Source of the DNA: Shimia litoralis
Lineage (GTDB): Bacteria; Pseudomonadota; Alphaproteobacteria; Rhodobacterales; Rhodobacteraceae
Assembly (NCBI RefSeq): GCF_005518135.1
Contig: NZ_SULI01000024.1
Coordinates: 1-44,819 of the forward strand
DNA: 44,819 nucleotides
Direction of reading: 5' to 3'
Shown: positions 25,849 through 35,710 of the stretch, in pieces
How the letters are laid out: every line of letters begins with the position of its first letter
Position numbering within the stretch: the first letter of the stretch is position 1
Translations under genes and position numbers: made by a program
Notes under the pieces: generated by a model
Told to the model about the DNA's origin: nothing
Databases searched by the model: none
Seen by the model: the letters and a program-made list of their open reading frames with translations, nothing else

Positions 25849-26998
25849 AGACTGGCAGAACGGGGGCTTTGGCTTCTACATTCACTGGCCGTTTTGCGAG
25901 GCCAAGTGCCCCTATTGTGATTTCAACAGCCACGTCTCCAGAGAAATTGACCAGAAGCGCTGGCTTAGAGCCTATTTGTCCGAGATAGATCGCGTAGCCG
26001 CCGAGACCCCTAATCGTGTTTTGAACAGCGTGTTCTTTGGCGGCGGCACCCCAAGTTTGATGAATCCGGATGTCGTCGCTGCCATTCTCGAACGCATTTC
26101 TCAACACTGGCCACAATCGAACGACATGGAGGTCACCCTTGAGGCAAATCCAGGATCGGTAGACGCAGGAAGGTTCGCAGCATTTAGGCAGGGCGGCGTA
26201 AATCGGGTTTCCATGGGCATTCAGGCCCTAAATGACATCGATCTTAAGCATTTGGGACGCATTCATACCGTCGCGGAAGCTCTCGCAGCCTTTGACATAG
26301 CCCGTAATTGTTTTGACCGTGTCAGTTTTGATCTCATTTACGCACGTCAGGATCAATCTCTTGACGCTTGGACTCACGAACTTAACCAAGCGCTAAGCTT
26401 AGCAATTGATCACCTATCACTGTATCAGCTCACAATTGAACAAGGCACAGCCTTCGGGGATCGCTATGCGCGCGGCAAACTTCGCGGGCTGCCACAAGAC
26501 GACCTGGCCGCAGACATGTATGAGGCCACACAGAGAATTTGTGCCGATGCGGGTCTAAACCCGTACGAAGTCTCTAACTATGCCAAATTTGGCAATGAAT
26601 CTCGCCATAATCAAATTTATTGGCGCTATGGGGACTATGCAGGTATTGGTCCGGGCGCCCACGCACGCCTCACATTAGAAGGCACACGCTATGCTATTGA
26701 AAACTGGCGCAATCCAAACAAATGGCTCACGCACGCAGAGAGTGGAAATGGCGAAAATGTAAAAGACGCCATCAATCGGTCTGATCAGGCCACCGAACTT
26801 CTGCTCATGGGTCTAAGAATGTCCGAGGGTATCGATCTTGGCCGGTTTACCGCCCTATCTGGGACAACAATTGAGGGTCCGCGAGTTGATGTATTGCGCG
26901 AACTTGGTATGATTTCTCTCGAAAAGCAAAGGCTTACCGTTCTCCCTAAAGGCAGAATGGTTTTAAACTCTGTTTTGTCAGAGCTATTGGTGGATTGA
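25832..26998 (+). CDS. hemW: Radical SAM heme chaperone HemW
   Basis: HemW is a radical-SAM protein once annotated as oxygen-independent coproporphyrinogen oxidase and now known as a heme-binding chaperone. The 388-residue protein has the CxxxCxxC cluster motif C22-E-A-K-C26-P-Y-C29 in YIHWPFCEAKCPYCDFN, the FFGGGTPSL glycine-rich SAM segment, and EANPGSVD and NRVSMGIQAL, all characteristic. It lacks the longer N-terminus of HemN. It overlaps rdgB by 17 bases, implying coupled translation, and lies one base before the DUF454 gene. Confidence 0.93.
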   Translation: MGALVEDWQNGGFGFYIHWPFCEAKCPYCDFNSHVSREIDQKRWLRAYLSEIDRVAAETPNRVLNSVFFGGGTPSLMNPDVVAAILERISQHWPQSNDMEVTLEANPGSVDAGRFAAFRQGGVNRVSMGIQALNDIDLKHLGRIHTVAEALAAFDIARNCFDRVSFDLIYARQDQSLDAWTHELNQALSLAIDHLSLYQLTIEQGTAFGDRYARGKLRGLPQDDLAADMYEATQRICADAGLNPYEVSNYAKFGNESRHNQIYWRYGDYAGIGPGAHARLTLEGTRYAIENWRNPNKWLTHAESGNGENVKDAINRSDQATELLLMGLRMSEGIDLGRFTALSGTTIEGPRVDVLRELGMISLEKQRLTVLPKGRMVLNSVLSELLVD

Positions 26999-26999
26999 A

Positions 27000-27353
27000 A
27001 TGCGCGTGATCTGGGCAGCACTTGGGTTGCTGAGCTTAAGCATCGGAATTGTCGGCATTATTTTACCGCTCGTTCCAACAGTGCCCCTTCTGTTGTTGGC
27101 GGCATTCTTTTTCGCGCGCTCATCAGAGAGACTTCACAGCTGGCTTCTGGGACACCCTCAGCTAGGCCCTCCAATTGAAGAATGGCAATCTAGGGGCGCA
27201 ATTAGCCTATCTGCAAAAAGAATTGCCACAGTTTCAATTGTGTTAATATTCTCGATTTCGGTAATACTCGGCCTAAGGCCCCTGATCCTCGCGATTCAGG
27301 GGCTTACATTGACCTGCGTACTCATATTCATCTGGACAAGACCTAGCGCGTAG
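27000..27353 (+). CDS. DUF454/YbaN family inner membrane protein
   Basis: A 117-residue membrane protein of the YbaN/DUF454 family, function unknown. The start MRVIWAALGLLSLSIGIVGIILPLVP is a hydrophobic first helix with the LPLVPTVPLLLLAAFFFARSS family motif, then a soluble loop (SERLHSWLLGHPQLGPPIEEW), and two further hydrophobic stretches near 75-90 and 95-112. It begins one base after the hemW stop, so it belongs to the rph operon. Its 3' end overlaps the convergent parB stop by 11 bases. Confidence 0.85.
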   Translation: MRVIWAALGLLSLSIGIVGIILPLVPTVPLLLLAAFFFARSSERLHSWLLGHPQLGPPIEEWQSRGAISLSAKRIATVSIVLIFSISVILGLRPLILAIQGLTLTCVLIFIWTRPSA

Positions 27354-28239
27354 AGCTTAACGCCTGACAAATCTCATCTAGCTGGTCAAGACTCTGGTAT
27401 CTAATCGTCACCTGACCACTCTCGCCACCAGCTTTGTGGTCGATCAACACCTTCATCTTAAGATTCGCCGAAAGGTCACCCTCAAGCGCTGCAGTATCGG
27501 CATCTTTTTCAGGTTTAAGATCGACCTTCTTTACCCGAGCCTGCGGTTTTGCACCTGCAGTTTTTGCCAGCGCTTCGGTCTGTCGAACCGATAACCCTTC
27601 ATTTACAACTTTGCGCGCGAGTTCAGATGCTTGGTCGGTGGTAATCAAAGCCCTAGCATGCCCAGACGAAAGCTCTCCTCGCTTCAAAAGTCCCTGCACA
27701 TCCTCTGGAAGGTGCAACAATCTCATTAAGTTGGCGATATGACTTCGACTTTTCCCGAGAGCTTCTGACAACTTCTCTTGCGTGTGTCCAAATTTGTCCA
27801 TCAACTGGCGATATCCGGCCGCTTCTTCGACCGGATTTAGATCTGCACGTTGGATGTTTTCGATGATCGCGATCTCAAGGACTTCGGTGTCGTCATATTC
27901 CCGCACAACAACTGGAAGCTCGTGAAGCTGCGCCATCTGCGATGCCCGCCAACGGCGCTCACCCGCCACAATCTCATAGGTCCCATCCGCTTTCTCGCGA
28001 ACGATAAGTGGTTGGATCACGCCCTTTTCTCGAATTGATGCAGCAAGTTCATCAAGATGATCTTGGGCAAACTCTCGCCTTGGCTGGTCAGGGTTTGGAA
28101 CAATTCGTTCAATCGGGACGGTCATATCTGGGCGTCGAATATTTTCGGCACCCTCGACGGACTTCTCTTCCGTTACATCAGCCATCAAAGCAGACAGCCC
28201 ACGCCCCAAACCACGCGTTTTTCCCTTTCTATCCGCCAT
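27343..28239 (-). CDS. parB: Chromosome-partitioning protein ParB
   Basis: ParB is a CTP-dependent DNA clamp that loads at parS and spreads to form the partition complex. The 298-residue protein opens with the ParB-type RGLGRGLSALMAD, then the ParB/Srx nuclease-fold region with IVPNPDQPRREF and GERRWRASQMA (GERR-type CTP-binding motif), the helix-turn-helix KLSEALGKSRSHIANLMRLL, and a C-terminal dimerisation domain. It lies 15 bases after parA in the same operon. Two perfect parS sites are within 3.5 kb upstream, at 29630 and 31535, which supports the assignment. Confidence 0.95.
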   Translation of the reverse strand: MADRKGKTRGLGRGLSALMADVTEEKSVEGAENIRRPDMTVPIERIVPNPDQPRREFAQDHLDELAASIREKGVIQPLIVREKADGTYEIVAGERRWRASQMAQLHELPVVVREYDDTEVLEIAIIENIQRADLNPVEEAAGYRQLMDKFGHTQEKLSEALGKSRSHIANLMRLLHLPEDVQGLLKRGELSSGHARALITTDQASELARKVVNEGLSVRQTEALAKTAGAKPQARVKKVDLKPEKDADTAALEGDLSANLKMKVLIDHKAGGESGQVTIRYQSLDQLDEICQALSSTR

Positions 28240-28254
28240 CAGATGTACCCTTCA

Positions 28255-29064
28255 TTATGCAGCTACTTTTTTGTGTTTATTCAACAATTCTTTTGCCAGA
28301 CTCCGGTATGCATCCGCGCCCTTCGAGGTCGGGTCATAATCCAGAACAGGCTGGGCAAATGATGGTGCTTCAGAAACACGCACATTTCTTGGAATTTTCG
28401 TTTCAAACACCAGCTCACCCAAGTTGTCTCGTGCGTCTTGTTCAACTTGTTGAGAAAGGTTGTTACGTGCATCAAACATCGTAAGAACCACCCCTTCAAT
28501 CCGAAGTTGTGAATTCGCTGTTTGCCGCACTTCTCTCACAGACAGCATAAGCTGTGATAGGCCTTCGAGCGCAAAGAACTCACTTTGAAGTGGGATAAGC
28601 ACAGAATGTGCAGCAATCATCGCGTTAACAGTCAATAGATTCAGCGAGGGCGGACAGTCTATGAGGACATAGTCCCATTCGTAAGAATCCATTGCTGGTT
28701 GCCTTAGGGCATCATGCAGCAGAAAGCTTCTTTTCTCGTTAGAAATCAACTCTATATCGGCAGAACTCAGGTCAACAGTTGCCGGGATAATCGACATTCC
28801 TTCAGTATCGGTAGATCGAATAACATCGGCCAGATCAGCTTCGTCAAGAAGCAATTCATACGTGGTATATTCGCGGTCGTTAGCGTCAATACCCAAACCC
28901 GTCGATGCATTTCCCTGCGGATCAAGATCAACAACCAGCACCCTGCACCCGACCTCAACCAGCGCAGCCGCGAGGTTAATGGCTGTTGTTGTTTTCCCTA
29001 CACCGCCCTTTTGATTGGCGACCGCGATAATTTTTGGGCCCTTAGGCCGTGTGGGATCAGACAT
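28255..29064 (-). CDS. parA: Chromosome-partitioning ATPase ParA
   Basis: ParA is the Walker-type ATPase that moves ParB-parS complexes along the nucleoid. The 269-residue protein has the deviant Walker A in AVANQKGGVGKTTTAINLAAAL, the Walker A' VVDLDPQGNASTGLG, and the Walker B region DYVLIDCPPSLNLLTVNA. The ATG at 29064 is chosen, because the upstream extension to 29079 has no similarity and GGGA precedes this start. It overlaps the rsmG end by 8 bases, giving the usual rsmG-parA-parB operon order. Confidence 0.96.
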   Translation of the reverse strand: MSDPTRPKGPKIIAVANQKGGVGKTTTAINLAAALVEVGCRVLVVDLDPQGNASTGLGIDANDREYTTYELLLDEADLADVIRSTDTEGMSIIPATVDLSSADIELISNEKRSFLLHDALRQPAMDSYEWDYVLIDCPPSLNLLTVNAMIAAHSVLIPLQSEFFALEGLSQLMLSVREVRQTANSQLRIEGVVLTMFDARNNLSQQVEQDARDNLGELVFETKIPRNVRVSEAPSFAQPVLDYDPTSKGADAYRSLAKELLNKHKKVAA

Positions 29065-29680
29065 GGTGAATTTTCCCAACCTTCAGAATTACAGAGTTTG
29101 GCTCAGTTTTACTTTTAGTAACGTCGTACTCAAATGACCACAACTTCTGCGCGGCGGCTAACTCTTTTTCCCAAGTGACACCCTTTGGAAACAACGCAAA
29201 TCCTTCTCCGTTGAGGTGCCGAGCAGCGAACGCCAGAAGTTTGGGCAGGTCTGCAAGTGCGCGAGCTGTCAATACATCCGCATTCTGAGGCGTCGCCTGC
29301 TCTATTCGTTCCGACAGAACTTTTGCGGATACACCGGTTTCTCTCAACACAGTTCTTAGGAACACACACTTCCGTTGGTCACTTTCAATCAACGTGACTG
29401 CATTTGATCGTCCGTCGCCGGCCGCTAGAATTGCAATCACCAATCCAGGAAATCCACCACCACTACCAATATCAACCCACCTGCGATCATCACTCTCGAG
29501 AAGGCGGTATATCTGAGTAGAATCAAGTATATGTCGGTTCCAAATGTCTGAGAGCGTGGATTTGGAAACCAAGTTTATCTTGGGGTTCCATTTTTCTAGT
29601 AAGCTCACAAGAAGACGTAACCGGTCAGATGTTTCACGTGAAACACTTAGAGAAGAGAGCGCTTGATCAGAAATAGACAT
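29057..29680 (-). CDS. rsmG: 16S rRNA (guanine527-N7)-methyltransferase RsmG
   Basis: RsmG (GidB) methylates N7 of G527 in 16S rRNA. The 207-residue protein starts [19 protein letters not shown], has LLEKWNPKINLVSKSTLSDIWNRHILDS, and the SAM-binding VDIGSGGGFPGLVIAI, all family motifs. A perfect parS palindrome lies inside it at 29630-29645 and encodes part of VSRET. The ATG shares a base with the mnmG stop (TGATG), indicating translational coupling. Loss of this gene is known to give low-level streptomycin resistance in other bacteria; here it appears intact. Confidence 0.96.
   Translation of the reverse strand: MSISDQALSSLSVSRETSDRLRLLVSLLEKWNPKINLVSKSTLSDIWNRHILDSTQIYRLLESDDRRWVDIGSGGGFPGLVIAILAAGDGRSNAVTLIESDQRKCVFLRTVLRETGVSAKVLSERIEQATPQNADVLTARALADLPKLLAFAARHLNGEGFALFPKGVTWEKELAAAQKLWSFEYDVTKSKTEPNSVILKVGKIHHV
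29630..29645. other. parS site 1 (ParB-binding palindrome)
   Basis: The sequence TGTTTCACGTGAAACA is a perfect 16-bp match to the canonical bacterial chromosomal parS site. It lies inside rsmG near its 5' end, in the order expected close to oriC. Confidence 0.95.
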
Positions 29681-31551
29681 CAGGCGGTTTTCCCTCGCTT
29701 AGATTGCTTTATTCTGGCAAGAATCAGTGTAAGCGCTGCTGGTGTCATCCCATCAATACGCCCTGCTTGGCCAAGATTCGTGGGTCTCGTAGCCGTCAGC
29801 TTTGACTTCAGTTCGTTTGATAGCCCATCAACAGCGAGAAAGTCGAAGTTCTCTGGGATGTGTTGATTTTCATCCCGCTGCATAGCCTCCACGTCCTTGC
29901 GCTGCCTATCAATATAGTTGGAGTAGAGCGCATCTCGCTCCAACTGTTCTCGAGTCTCAGAATCGACATTATGGAAGTCAGGGTTCAATGCGAGTAAGTC
30001 AGAGAACGACACATCCGGAAATGCAAGTACCTGAAATGCCGTACGGCGGTTTCCATCCTTGTTCACTGATATCCCAGCGGTTCCGAGCTCTTTAGGTGAA
30101 TATCGTACTTCTTCGAGCAGGGATTTACCCGTCGCAAGTTTTTCGATTTTCCGTTCAAACGACAAACGGCGCGCATCCTTTACAAGACCAAGAGACAGCC
30201 CCATCGGCGTCAAGCGCTGGTCAGCATTATCAGCACGTAACGACAGACGGAACTCAGCGCGCGATGTAAACATCCGATAGGGTTCCGTGACGCCGCGCGT
30301 AATTAGATCATCCACCATGACGCCAATATAGCTGTTGGAGCGCGTAAAGTATGCGAACTCTAGACCCAGAGACGCCTTCGCAGCGTTAACCCCAGCAACA
30401 AGGCCCTGCGCCGCAGCCTCTTCGTACCCGGTTGTTCCGTTAATCTGTCCCGCCAAATACAAGCCGGGGACTGACTTTACCTGAAGCGTTGCATCCAGTG
30501 CACGTGGGTCAACATAATCGTACTCTATCGCATATCCTGGCTGTAGAATTTTGCAATTTTCCAAGCCAAAGATCGAATGTACATAATCTTCTTGTACATC
30601 AATCGGGAGCGAGGTTGATATCCCATTGGGGTATACCGTATCGTCACTAACCCCTTCTGGTTCCAAGAAAATCTGATGCGAGGTCTTGTCGGCAAATCTT
30701 ACAATTTTATCCTCAATTGACGGACAATATCGCGGCCCGATCCCATCAATATGCCCGCCATACATCGCCGATCTATCCAAATTCTTCCGGATTATGTCGT
30801 GCGTCCTCTCGTTGGTATGGGTGATGCCACACGAGATCTGCCGAGCAATCGGCTTATCGGACAGAAAAGAAAACATAGTTGGATCTTCGTCACCAGGCTG
30901 CATCTCAAGAGCAGCCCAATTTATTGACTTCCCGTCAAGCCTTGGCGGCGTGCCCGTCTTCAGTCGGCCAAGAGGCAATCCAAAACTATCGATGCGCTCA
31001 GCCATTTTGACGGATGGATCGTCGCCCATGCGCCCACCGGGCCGCGAGACATCACCAATATGAATAACTCCTCGCAAAAATGTTCCTGTAGTCAGCACGA
31101 CGGCGCTCGACGACATTTGCGCCCCATCCGCAAGAACCACGCCACAAACGCGGTCCCCCTCCATAACAAAATCGGTGGCTTCACCTTCAACCACTGTCAA
31201 GTTTTCAGTGTTCAAAATTTCTGACAGCATGGTTTGCTGATATATCTTCCGATCTGCCTGGGCACGCGGGCCCTGCACTGCCGGACCCTTACGACGATTT
31301 AGCAGCCTAAACTGGATTCCAGCGCGATCGGCGACGCGACCCATCAACCCGTCCAGCGCATCAATCTCACGAACAAGATGGCCTTTACCCAGCCCGCCGA
31401 TTGCAGGATTACACGACATAACGCCGATTCCGCTTGTTTTCAGCGTTACGAGAGCTGTCTTCGCGCCCGCACGGGCCGATGCATGCGCTGCATCTGTACC
31501 GGCGTGGCCTCCACCAACTACGATGACATCAAAATGTTTCACGTGAAACAC
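29680..31551 (-). CDS. mnmG: tRNA uridine-5-carboxymethylaminomethyl modification enzyme MnmG
   Basis: MnmG (GidA) with MnmE adds the cmnm5 group to the wobble uridine of certain tRNAs, using FAD. The 623-residue protein has the N-terminal FAD-binding [15 protein letters not shown] (here D where many family members have E), [25 protein letters not shown], and [17 protein letters not shown], all diagnostic. It begins with a GTG at 31551 encoding FHVKHFD, and the second parS site overlaps these first codons. The stop overlaps the rsmG start by one base. Full length and normal. Confidence 0.96.
   Translation of the reverse strand: MFHVKHFDVIVVGGGHAGTDAAHASARAGAKTALVTLKTSGIGVMSCNPAIGGLGKGHLVREIDALDGLMGRVADRAGIQFRLLNRRKGPAVQGPRAQADRKIYQQTMLSEILNTENLTVVEGEATDFVMEGDRVCGVVLADGAQMSSSAVVLTTGTFLRGVIHIGDVSRPGGRMGDDPSVKMAERIDSFGLPLGRLKTGTPPRLDGKSINWAALEMQPGDEDPTMFSFLSDKPIARQISCGITHTNERTHDIIRKNLDRSAMYGGHIDGIGPRYCPSIEDKIVRFADKTSHQIFLEPEGVSDDTVYPNGISTSLPIDVQEDYVHSIFGLENCKILQPGYAIEYDYVDPRALDATLQVKSVPGLYLAGQINGTTGYEEAAAQGLVAGVNAAKASLGLEFAYFTRSNSYIGVMVDDLITRGVTEPYRMFTSRAEFRLSLRADNADQRLTPMGLSLGLVKDARRLSFERKIEKLATGKSLLEEVRYSPKELGTAGISVNKDGNRRTAFQVLAFPDVSFSDLLALNPDFHNVDSETREQLERDALYSNYIDRQRKDVEAMQRDENQHIPENFDFLAVDGLSNELKSKLTATRPTNLGQAGRIDGMTPAALTLILARIKQSKRGKTA
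31535..31550. other. parS site 2 (ParB-binding palindrome)
   Basis: A second perfect TGTTTCACGTGAAACA palindrome, overlapping the mnmG start codon region and encoding its first residues after the start (FHVKH). It is 1905 bases from site 1. Confidence 0.95.
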
Positions 31552-31554
31552 TCC

Positions 31555-32853
31555 TTACTTACCGATACAGAAGCTTGAAAATATCTCGTCCAACAGATTC
31601 TCTACATCTACGCGACCAACAATCGAATCCAAAGCGCGAATTGCGGTACGAAGCTCCTCGGCGACGATCTCGTAGTGGTCTGGGCCAAGGTTTAATAGAG
31701 CATTCGCCGCACTTAGACTTTCTGTCGCCCGCGACATGGCGATCCTATGTCGTTCTCTCGTCGCAATACCGGAATGACTGGCACGGTCAGCAAGCTTGTC
31801 GGAAATTTCGGATACGAGTTCAGAAACACCAAATCCGGTCTTCCCAGAGATCGCATGTGAACTGTCAGTCAGAGTGTCGGCTTTCGCTGCACGAATGATA
31901 TCATTTGGAAGTGGCTCAAAATCCGGAGTCTTACCGGCTTCAATCAGAAACACGCGCAGATCGGCTGCTAATGCACGTTCGCGCGCACGTTCGATACCAA
32001 TTCCCTCTACGACATCGTCTGTATCTCTAAGACCTGCTGTGTCCAGCAGAGTAACAGGCAGGCCGCCCAAATCCATACGAACCTCAATCACATCACGCGT
32101 GGTTCCGGCAAATTCGGACGTGATTGCAGCCTCTCGACCAGCCAATGCGTTCAGTAGAGTGGATTTGCCAACATTCGGCGCCCCAAGAATAGCCACCTCA
32201 AAACCAATCCGAATACGTTCCGCGGTCTCGACTCCCGAAATCTCTTTGGAAAGCTGATCGGACACAGTATTCAACAGCTCTTGAACCTCGGGTGTTACAT
32301 CAACCGGGACCTCTTCGTCAGCAAAATCAATCGTTGCTTCAAGAAGAGCAGCAGCGCGGATAAGGTTTTCGCGCCAACCACCAGCCAAGTTGCCCAGATC
32401 ACCCGACAACACACGAAGTGCTTGTTTACGTTGAGATTCCGTCTCTGCTTCGATCAAATCTGCCAGACCTTCGACTTGCGCCAAATCTAAGCATCCGTTT
32501 TCCAGTGCACGCCGAGTGAACTCGCCTGCTTCCGCCATACGCAGGTCGTCTAAATCAGCCAACACCTTAAGAACAGCATTTACGACAGCAACAGATCCAT
32601 GCAGGTGAAATTCTACAACTTGTTCGCCTGTAAAGCTGCCTTTCTCTTTGAAAAACAGTACCAAAGCTTGGTCAAGCCTTGTGCCCCGGCTATCCGAAAG
32701 AACTCGCAAAGCCGCCGTTCGAGCCGGCGGAACATCCCCGCACAATGATTTACACACGTCAGAAGCCCGAGAACCAGACACGCGAACAACCGCGACCCCT
32801 GCTTTACCAGGAGCCGTTGCGAGCGCAAAAATCGTATCAGGCACATAGGCCAT
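31555..32853 (-). CDS. mnmE: tRNA modification GTPase MnmE
   Basis: MnmE (TrmE) is the GTPase partner of MnmG. The 432-residue protein starts with [22 protein letters not shown], contains [16 protein letters not shown] and [20 protein letters not shown] in the tetrahydrofolate-binding domain, then the G domain with [14 protein letters not shown] near residue 220 and [11 protein letters not shown] and DTAGLRDT, and ends in the conserved FCIGK, whose cysteine takes part in catalysis. It is 3 bases upstream of the mnmG start and 9 bases after the rho stop. Confidence 0.96.
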   Translation of the reverse strand: MAYVPDTIFALATAPGKAGVAVVRVSGSRASDVCKSLCGDVPPARTAALRVLSDSRGTRLDQALVLFFKEKGSFTGEQVVEFHLHGSVAVVNAVLKVLADLDDLRMAEAGEFTRRALENGCLDLAQVEGLADLIEAETESQRKQALRVLSGDLGNLAGGWRENLIRAAALLEATIDFADEEVPVDVTPEVQELLNTVSDQLSKEISGVETAERIRIGFEVAILGAPNVGKSTLLNALAGREAAITSEFAGTTRDVIEVRMDLGGLPVTLLDTAGLRDTDDVVEGIGIERARERALAADLRVFLIEAGKTPDFEPLPNDIIRAAKADTLTDSSHAISGKTGFGVSELVSEISDKLADRASHSGIATRERHRIAMSRATESLSAANALLNLGPDHYEIVAEELRTAIRALDSIVGRVDVENLLDEIFSSFCIGK

Positions 32854-32862
32854 GGCGCGGCT

Positions 32863-34134
32863 CTAGGTATTCATCGAGTCAAAGAACTCGGTATTTGATT
32901 TTGTTTGCTTGAGCTTGGAGATCAGGAATTCGACTGCATCCGTTGTACCCATTGGATTCAAGATGCGTCGTAGAACAAATGTCTTTTGCAGATCAATTTT
33001 ATCGATCAACAGATCTTCTTTCCGTGTACCGGACTTGAGAATATCGATCGCAGGGAACACGCGCTTGTCAGCAATCTTGCGATCAAGAACAATTTCCGAG
33101 TTACCAGTACCTTTGAATTCTTCAAAGATGACTTCATCCATCCGGCTACCTGTATCGATAAGCGCGGTAGAAATAATCGTGAGCGACCCGCCCTCCTCGA
33201 TATTTCGAGCTGCACCAAAGAAACGTTTAGGACGTTGCAACGCATTTGCATCAACACCACCCGTCAAAACCTTGCCTGAAGAAGGTACGACCGTGTTGAA
33301 AGCTCTACCAAGTCTAGTGATCGAATCCAGCAAGATGACTACATCTCGCTTGTGCTCCACCAATCTCTTGGCCTTTTCAATCACCATTTCAGCAACCGCA
33401 ACGTGACGCGTCGCAGGTTCATCAAATGTCGAAGATACAACCTCGCCCTTCACAGAGCGCTGCATATCGGTGACTTCTTCAGGGCGTTCATCAATCAGAA
33501 GAACGATCAAATAGCACTCTGGGTGATTAAGCTCGATAGAATGCGCGATGTTTTGCAGCAATACGGTTTTACCCGTACGCGGAGGTGCTACGATCAAAGA
33601 CCGCTGTCCCTTCCCAATCGGCGCAACCAAATCAATAATTCGCGCTGATCTGTCTTTGATCGTCGGATCTTCGATTTCCATCTTAAGGCGCTCGTCAGGA
33701 TAGAGCGGCGTAAGGTTATCAAACGCAATTTTATGTTTAGCCTTAATTGGATCTTCGAAGTTGATTAAATTCACGCTACGAAGCGCAAAATACCGCTCTG
33801 TGTCCTCAGGAGCCTTAATAACACCGTCAATGGTATCACCGGTCCGCAGAGAGTGTGAGCGGATCATATCGGGGGACACATAGATATCGTCAGGACCAGG
33901 AAGATAGTTCGCTTCGGGTGACCTTAAAAATCCGAAACCGTCTTGAAGCACTTCCAACACACCATCGCCAGAGACCTCCCACCCTTCATCCGCGCGTTCA
34001 CGCAGAATTTGGAACATCATCTCGCCTTTGCGCATCGTCGAAGCATTTTCGATCTCTAGCTCTTCAGCCATCGAAAGCAAATCAGCAGGTCGTTTTGCTT
34101 TAAGTTCCGCCAGCGCGAGTTTTTCAGTGGTCAT
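32863..34134 (-). CDS. rho: Transcription termination factor Rho
   Basis: Rho is the RNA-dependent ATPase that ends transcription at Rho-dependent terminators. The 423-residue protein begins with the N-terminal helical region ([22 protein letters not shown]), followed by the cold-shock-like RNA-binding domain ([30 protein letters not shown]), the P-loop [14 protein letters not shown], and the Q- and R-loop regions [18 protein letters not shown]. Length is standard. It is upstream of mnmE in a leftward series and preceded by a 118-base leader that is not coding, where autoregulatory termination is possible. Confidence 0.97.
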   Translation of the reverse strand: MTTEKLALAELKAKRPADLLSMAEELEIENASTMRKGEMMFQILRERADEGWEVSGDGVLEVLQDGFGFLRSPEANYLPGPDDIYVSPDMIRSHSLRTGDTIDGVIKAPEDTERYFALRSVNLINFEDPIKAKHKIAFDNLTPLYPDERLKMEIEDPTIKDRSARIIDLVAPIGKGQRSLIVAPPRTGKTVLLQNIAHSIELNHPECYLIVLLIDERPEEVTDMQRSVKGEVVSSTFDEPATRHVAVAEMVIEKAKRLVEHKRDVVILLDSITRLGRAFNTVVPSSGKVLTGGVDANALQRPKRFFGAARNIEEGGSLTIISTALIDTGSRMDEVIFEEFKGTGNSEIVLDRKIADKRVFPAIDILKSGTRKEDLLIDKIDLQKTFVLRRILNPMGTTDAVEFLISKLKQTKSNTEFFDSMNT

Positions 34135-34252
34135 AACACATCCCAGACATGTCCCAAGCGGGCCATGGATTATCTAATAGTTTGGAAGACACATAGCCCG
34201 GACGGGCCTGTTTAACAGGTTTCTAAGCATTAAAATAAGCGGAGTCAAATTC

Positions 34253-34702
34253 TCAGAATTTGATGACCACCGAAGATACAATGATAATCATCAATATTGT
34301 CGGTACTTCATTCATCATTCGATAAGATTTCCCAGACAGAGTGTTTTCACCTCTGCTGAACTTTTTGCGTTTTATCATCAACCAATGATCAAAGATTGTC
34401 ATACAAAGCACACCAATTGCCTTGGTCCACGGCCAAATTTCGGACCAATCAACGATCCCCGGAGTGAATACCAATGCAAGACCTGCGATCCATGTCGCGA
34501 TAGAAGCTGGCGACATAATATATCGCTGAAGTTTGAATTCCATAATCCTCAGTGTTTCATCAAGCTGATCGCCAACTACGGCATTTTCAGCGTGATACAC
34601 AAAGAGCCGAGGTAAATAGAACAGACCTGCCATCCATGAGATCACCGCCATTATGTGGAATGACAGGGTATATGGATAAATCTCGGCAAGAAAATCGGTC
34701 AT
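34253..34702 (-). CDS. hemJ: Protoporphyrinogen oxidase HemJ
   Basis: HemJ oxidises protoporphyrinogen IX to protoporphyrin IX in the heme pathway and is embedded in the inner membrane. The 149-residue protein has several hydrophobic stretches, including LSFHIMAVISWMAGLFYLPRLFVYH with the conserved histidine and tryptophan near residues 17-24, a second around MSPASIATWIAGLALVF, one in TKAIGVLCMTIFDHWL, and a last one at the C-terminus. ATG at 34702 is preferred over the GTG at 34714. It lies at the leftward edge of the putative oriC, an arrangement also seen in other alphaproteobacteria. Confidence 0.9.
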   Translation of the reverse strand: MTDFLAEIYPYTLSFHIMAVISWMAGLFYLPRLFVYHAENAVVGDQLDETLRIMEFKLQRYIMSPASIATWIAGLALVFTPGIVDWSEIWPWTKAIGVLCMTIFDHWLMIKRKKFSRGENTLSGKSYRMMNEVPTILMIIIVSSVVIKF

Positions 34703-35110
34703 GAGGTATTCCACGCGGTTCTGTGTCCTCTCTAAATAATAAATATATATAGAAAAGGAAGAAGTTTATGTAGGTACGCGTTTGCCTGAGGATTAAATGG
34801 TTCTCACAAGACTTATCCACTTAGGGATAATAGCTATACAGTGATTGTATAACTGAATCCCTGAAATCTATATATTCATTAAAAACAAAAGATTATCCAA
34901 AACTTTCAAACGATATTACATGTGGAAAACTGATTGAAAAAAAATGTACTGCCATAGTTTTTCTAGGTAGCAAAGTTATCCTCATCCACCGTGGGTGAAT
35001 CTCGTGGAACACCGTGAAACAGGTGGGTTTTTCACAGCTTGCAACCGGTGTTGGTTTTTCACACAAGTAAGCTCTAGAAATATACCGAATTGGTACACGG
35101 GGTTATCCAC
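34703..35110. other. Probable chromosomal replication origin (oriC)
   Basis: This 408-base gene-free stretch lies between divergently transcribed hemJ and maf and contains DnaA-box-like sites: TTATCCACT (34813-34821), TTATCCAAA (34893-34901), TTTTCCACA on the minus strand (34929-34921), TTATCCTCA (34976-34984), and the perfect TTATCCACA at 35103-35111, which touches the maf start codon. AT-rich blocks at 34735-34765 and 34866-34895 could unwind. Genes on both sides point away from it, and ParABS lies on one side. The assignment rests on box density, composition and conserved context; function is not shown. Confidence 0.8.
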
Positions 35111-35111
35111 A
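35103..35111 (+). promoter_or_regulatory. Perfect DnaA box overlapping the maf start
   Basis: TTATCCACA is an exact consensus DnaA box. Its last base is the A of the maf ATG at 35111, so DnaA binding here could influence maf expression as well as origin activity. Confidence 0.75.
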
Positions 35112-35710
35112 TGGCACATACAATCGTTTTAGCTTCTGGATCAGATATCAGGGCGCAGCTTCTCAAAAATGCAGGAGTTGAGTTCTCGATTCAGACGGCG
35201 CGTGTCGATGAACAAATGCTCAGGGCTGGACTTGAGGCAGAAGGTGCCCCACCCAGAGATATTGCAGATGCCCTTGCAGAGGCAAAAGCACGAAAGGTTT
35301 CAAGCAAACGACAAGGCTCACTTGTCATAGGATGTGATCAGGTTCTTGATCTCGATGGTCTCGTGTTGACTAAGCCAAATACCAAAATCGAAGCACGAGC
35401 TCAGCTTACGTCACTGCGTAACAAACGCCACAGTCTGTTGTCTGCAGCTGTAATATATCTGGATCGCCAACCCGTTTGGCGGCACGTCGGAGTCGCCCGG
35501 CTTCACATGCGTGATTTTTCGGATGCGTTTATGGATGACTATATAGATAGAAACTGGGAGAGTATCCGTCACTCAGTTGGGGGGTATAAGTTGGAGGAGG
35601 AAGGTATTCGTCTGTTTGATAAAGTGGACGGTGACTACTTTAATGTGCTTGGAATGCCTCTGATTGAAATACTATCCTATTTGACCTTGCGCGGAGACCT
35701 ACAGAAATGA
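35111..35710 (+). CDS. maf: Maf/YceF-family nucleotide pyrophosphatase
   Basis: Maf proteins hydrolyse non-canonical or modified nucleoside triphosphates. The 199-residue protein starts with MAHTIVLASGSDIRAQLLKNAG, has VDEQML and GCDQVLDLDG with the acidic catalytic residues, and HSVGGYKLEEEGIRLFDKVDGDYFNVLGMPL at the C-terminus, the family hallmark (Q/E-G-G-type loop). ATG at 35111 is chosen; an upstream extension to 35090 lies in the origin region. Its stop overlaps aroE by ATGA at 35707. It begins the maf-aroE-coaE-dnaQ operon. Confidence 0.9.
   Translation: MAHTIVLASGSDIRAQLLKNAGVEFSIQTARVDEQMLRAGLEAEGAPPRDIADALAEAKARKVSSKRQGSLVIGCDQVLDLDGLVLTKPNTKIEARAQLTSLRNKRHSLLSAAVIYLDRQPVWRHVGVARLHMRDFSDAFMDDYIDRNWESIRHSVGGYKLEEEGIRLFDKVDGDYFNVLGMPLIEILSYLTLRGDLQK

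Noticed and set aside
34196-34219. Hairpins in the rho leader (GCCC/GGGC and CCTGT/ACAGG)
   Set aside because: Stems are only 4-5 bp with no T-run, too weak to call a terminator or riboswitch.
34999-35023. Possible third parS site near oriC
   Set aside because: Only the half-site GTGAAACA matches; the left half (GGAACACC) differs at most positions from TGTTTCAC.
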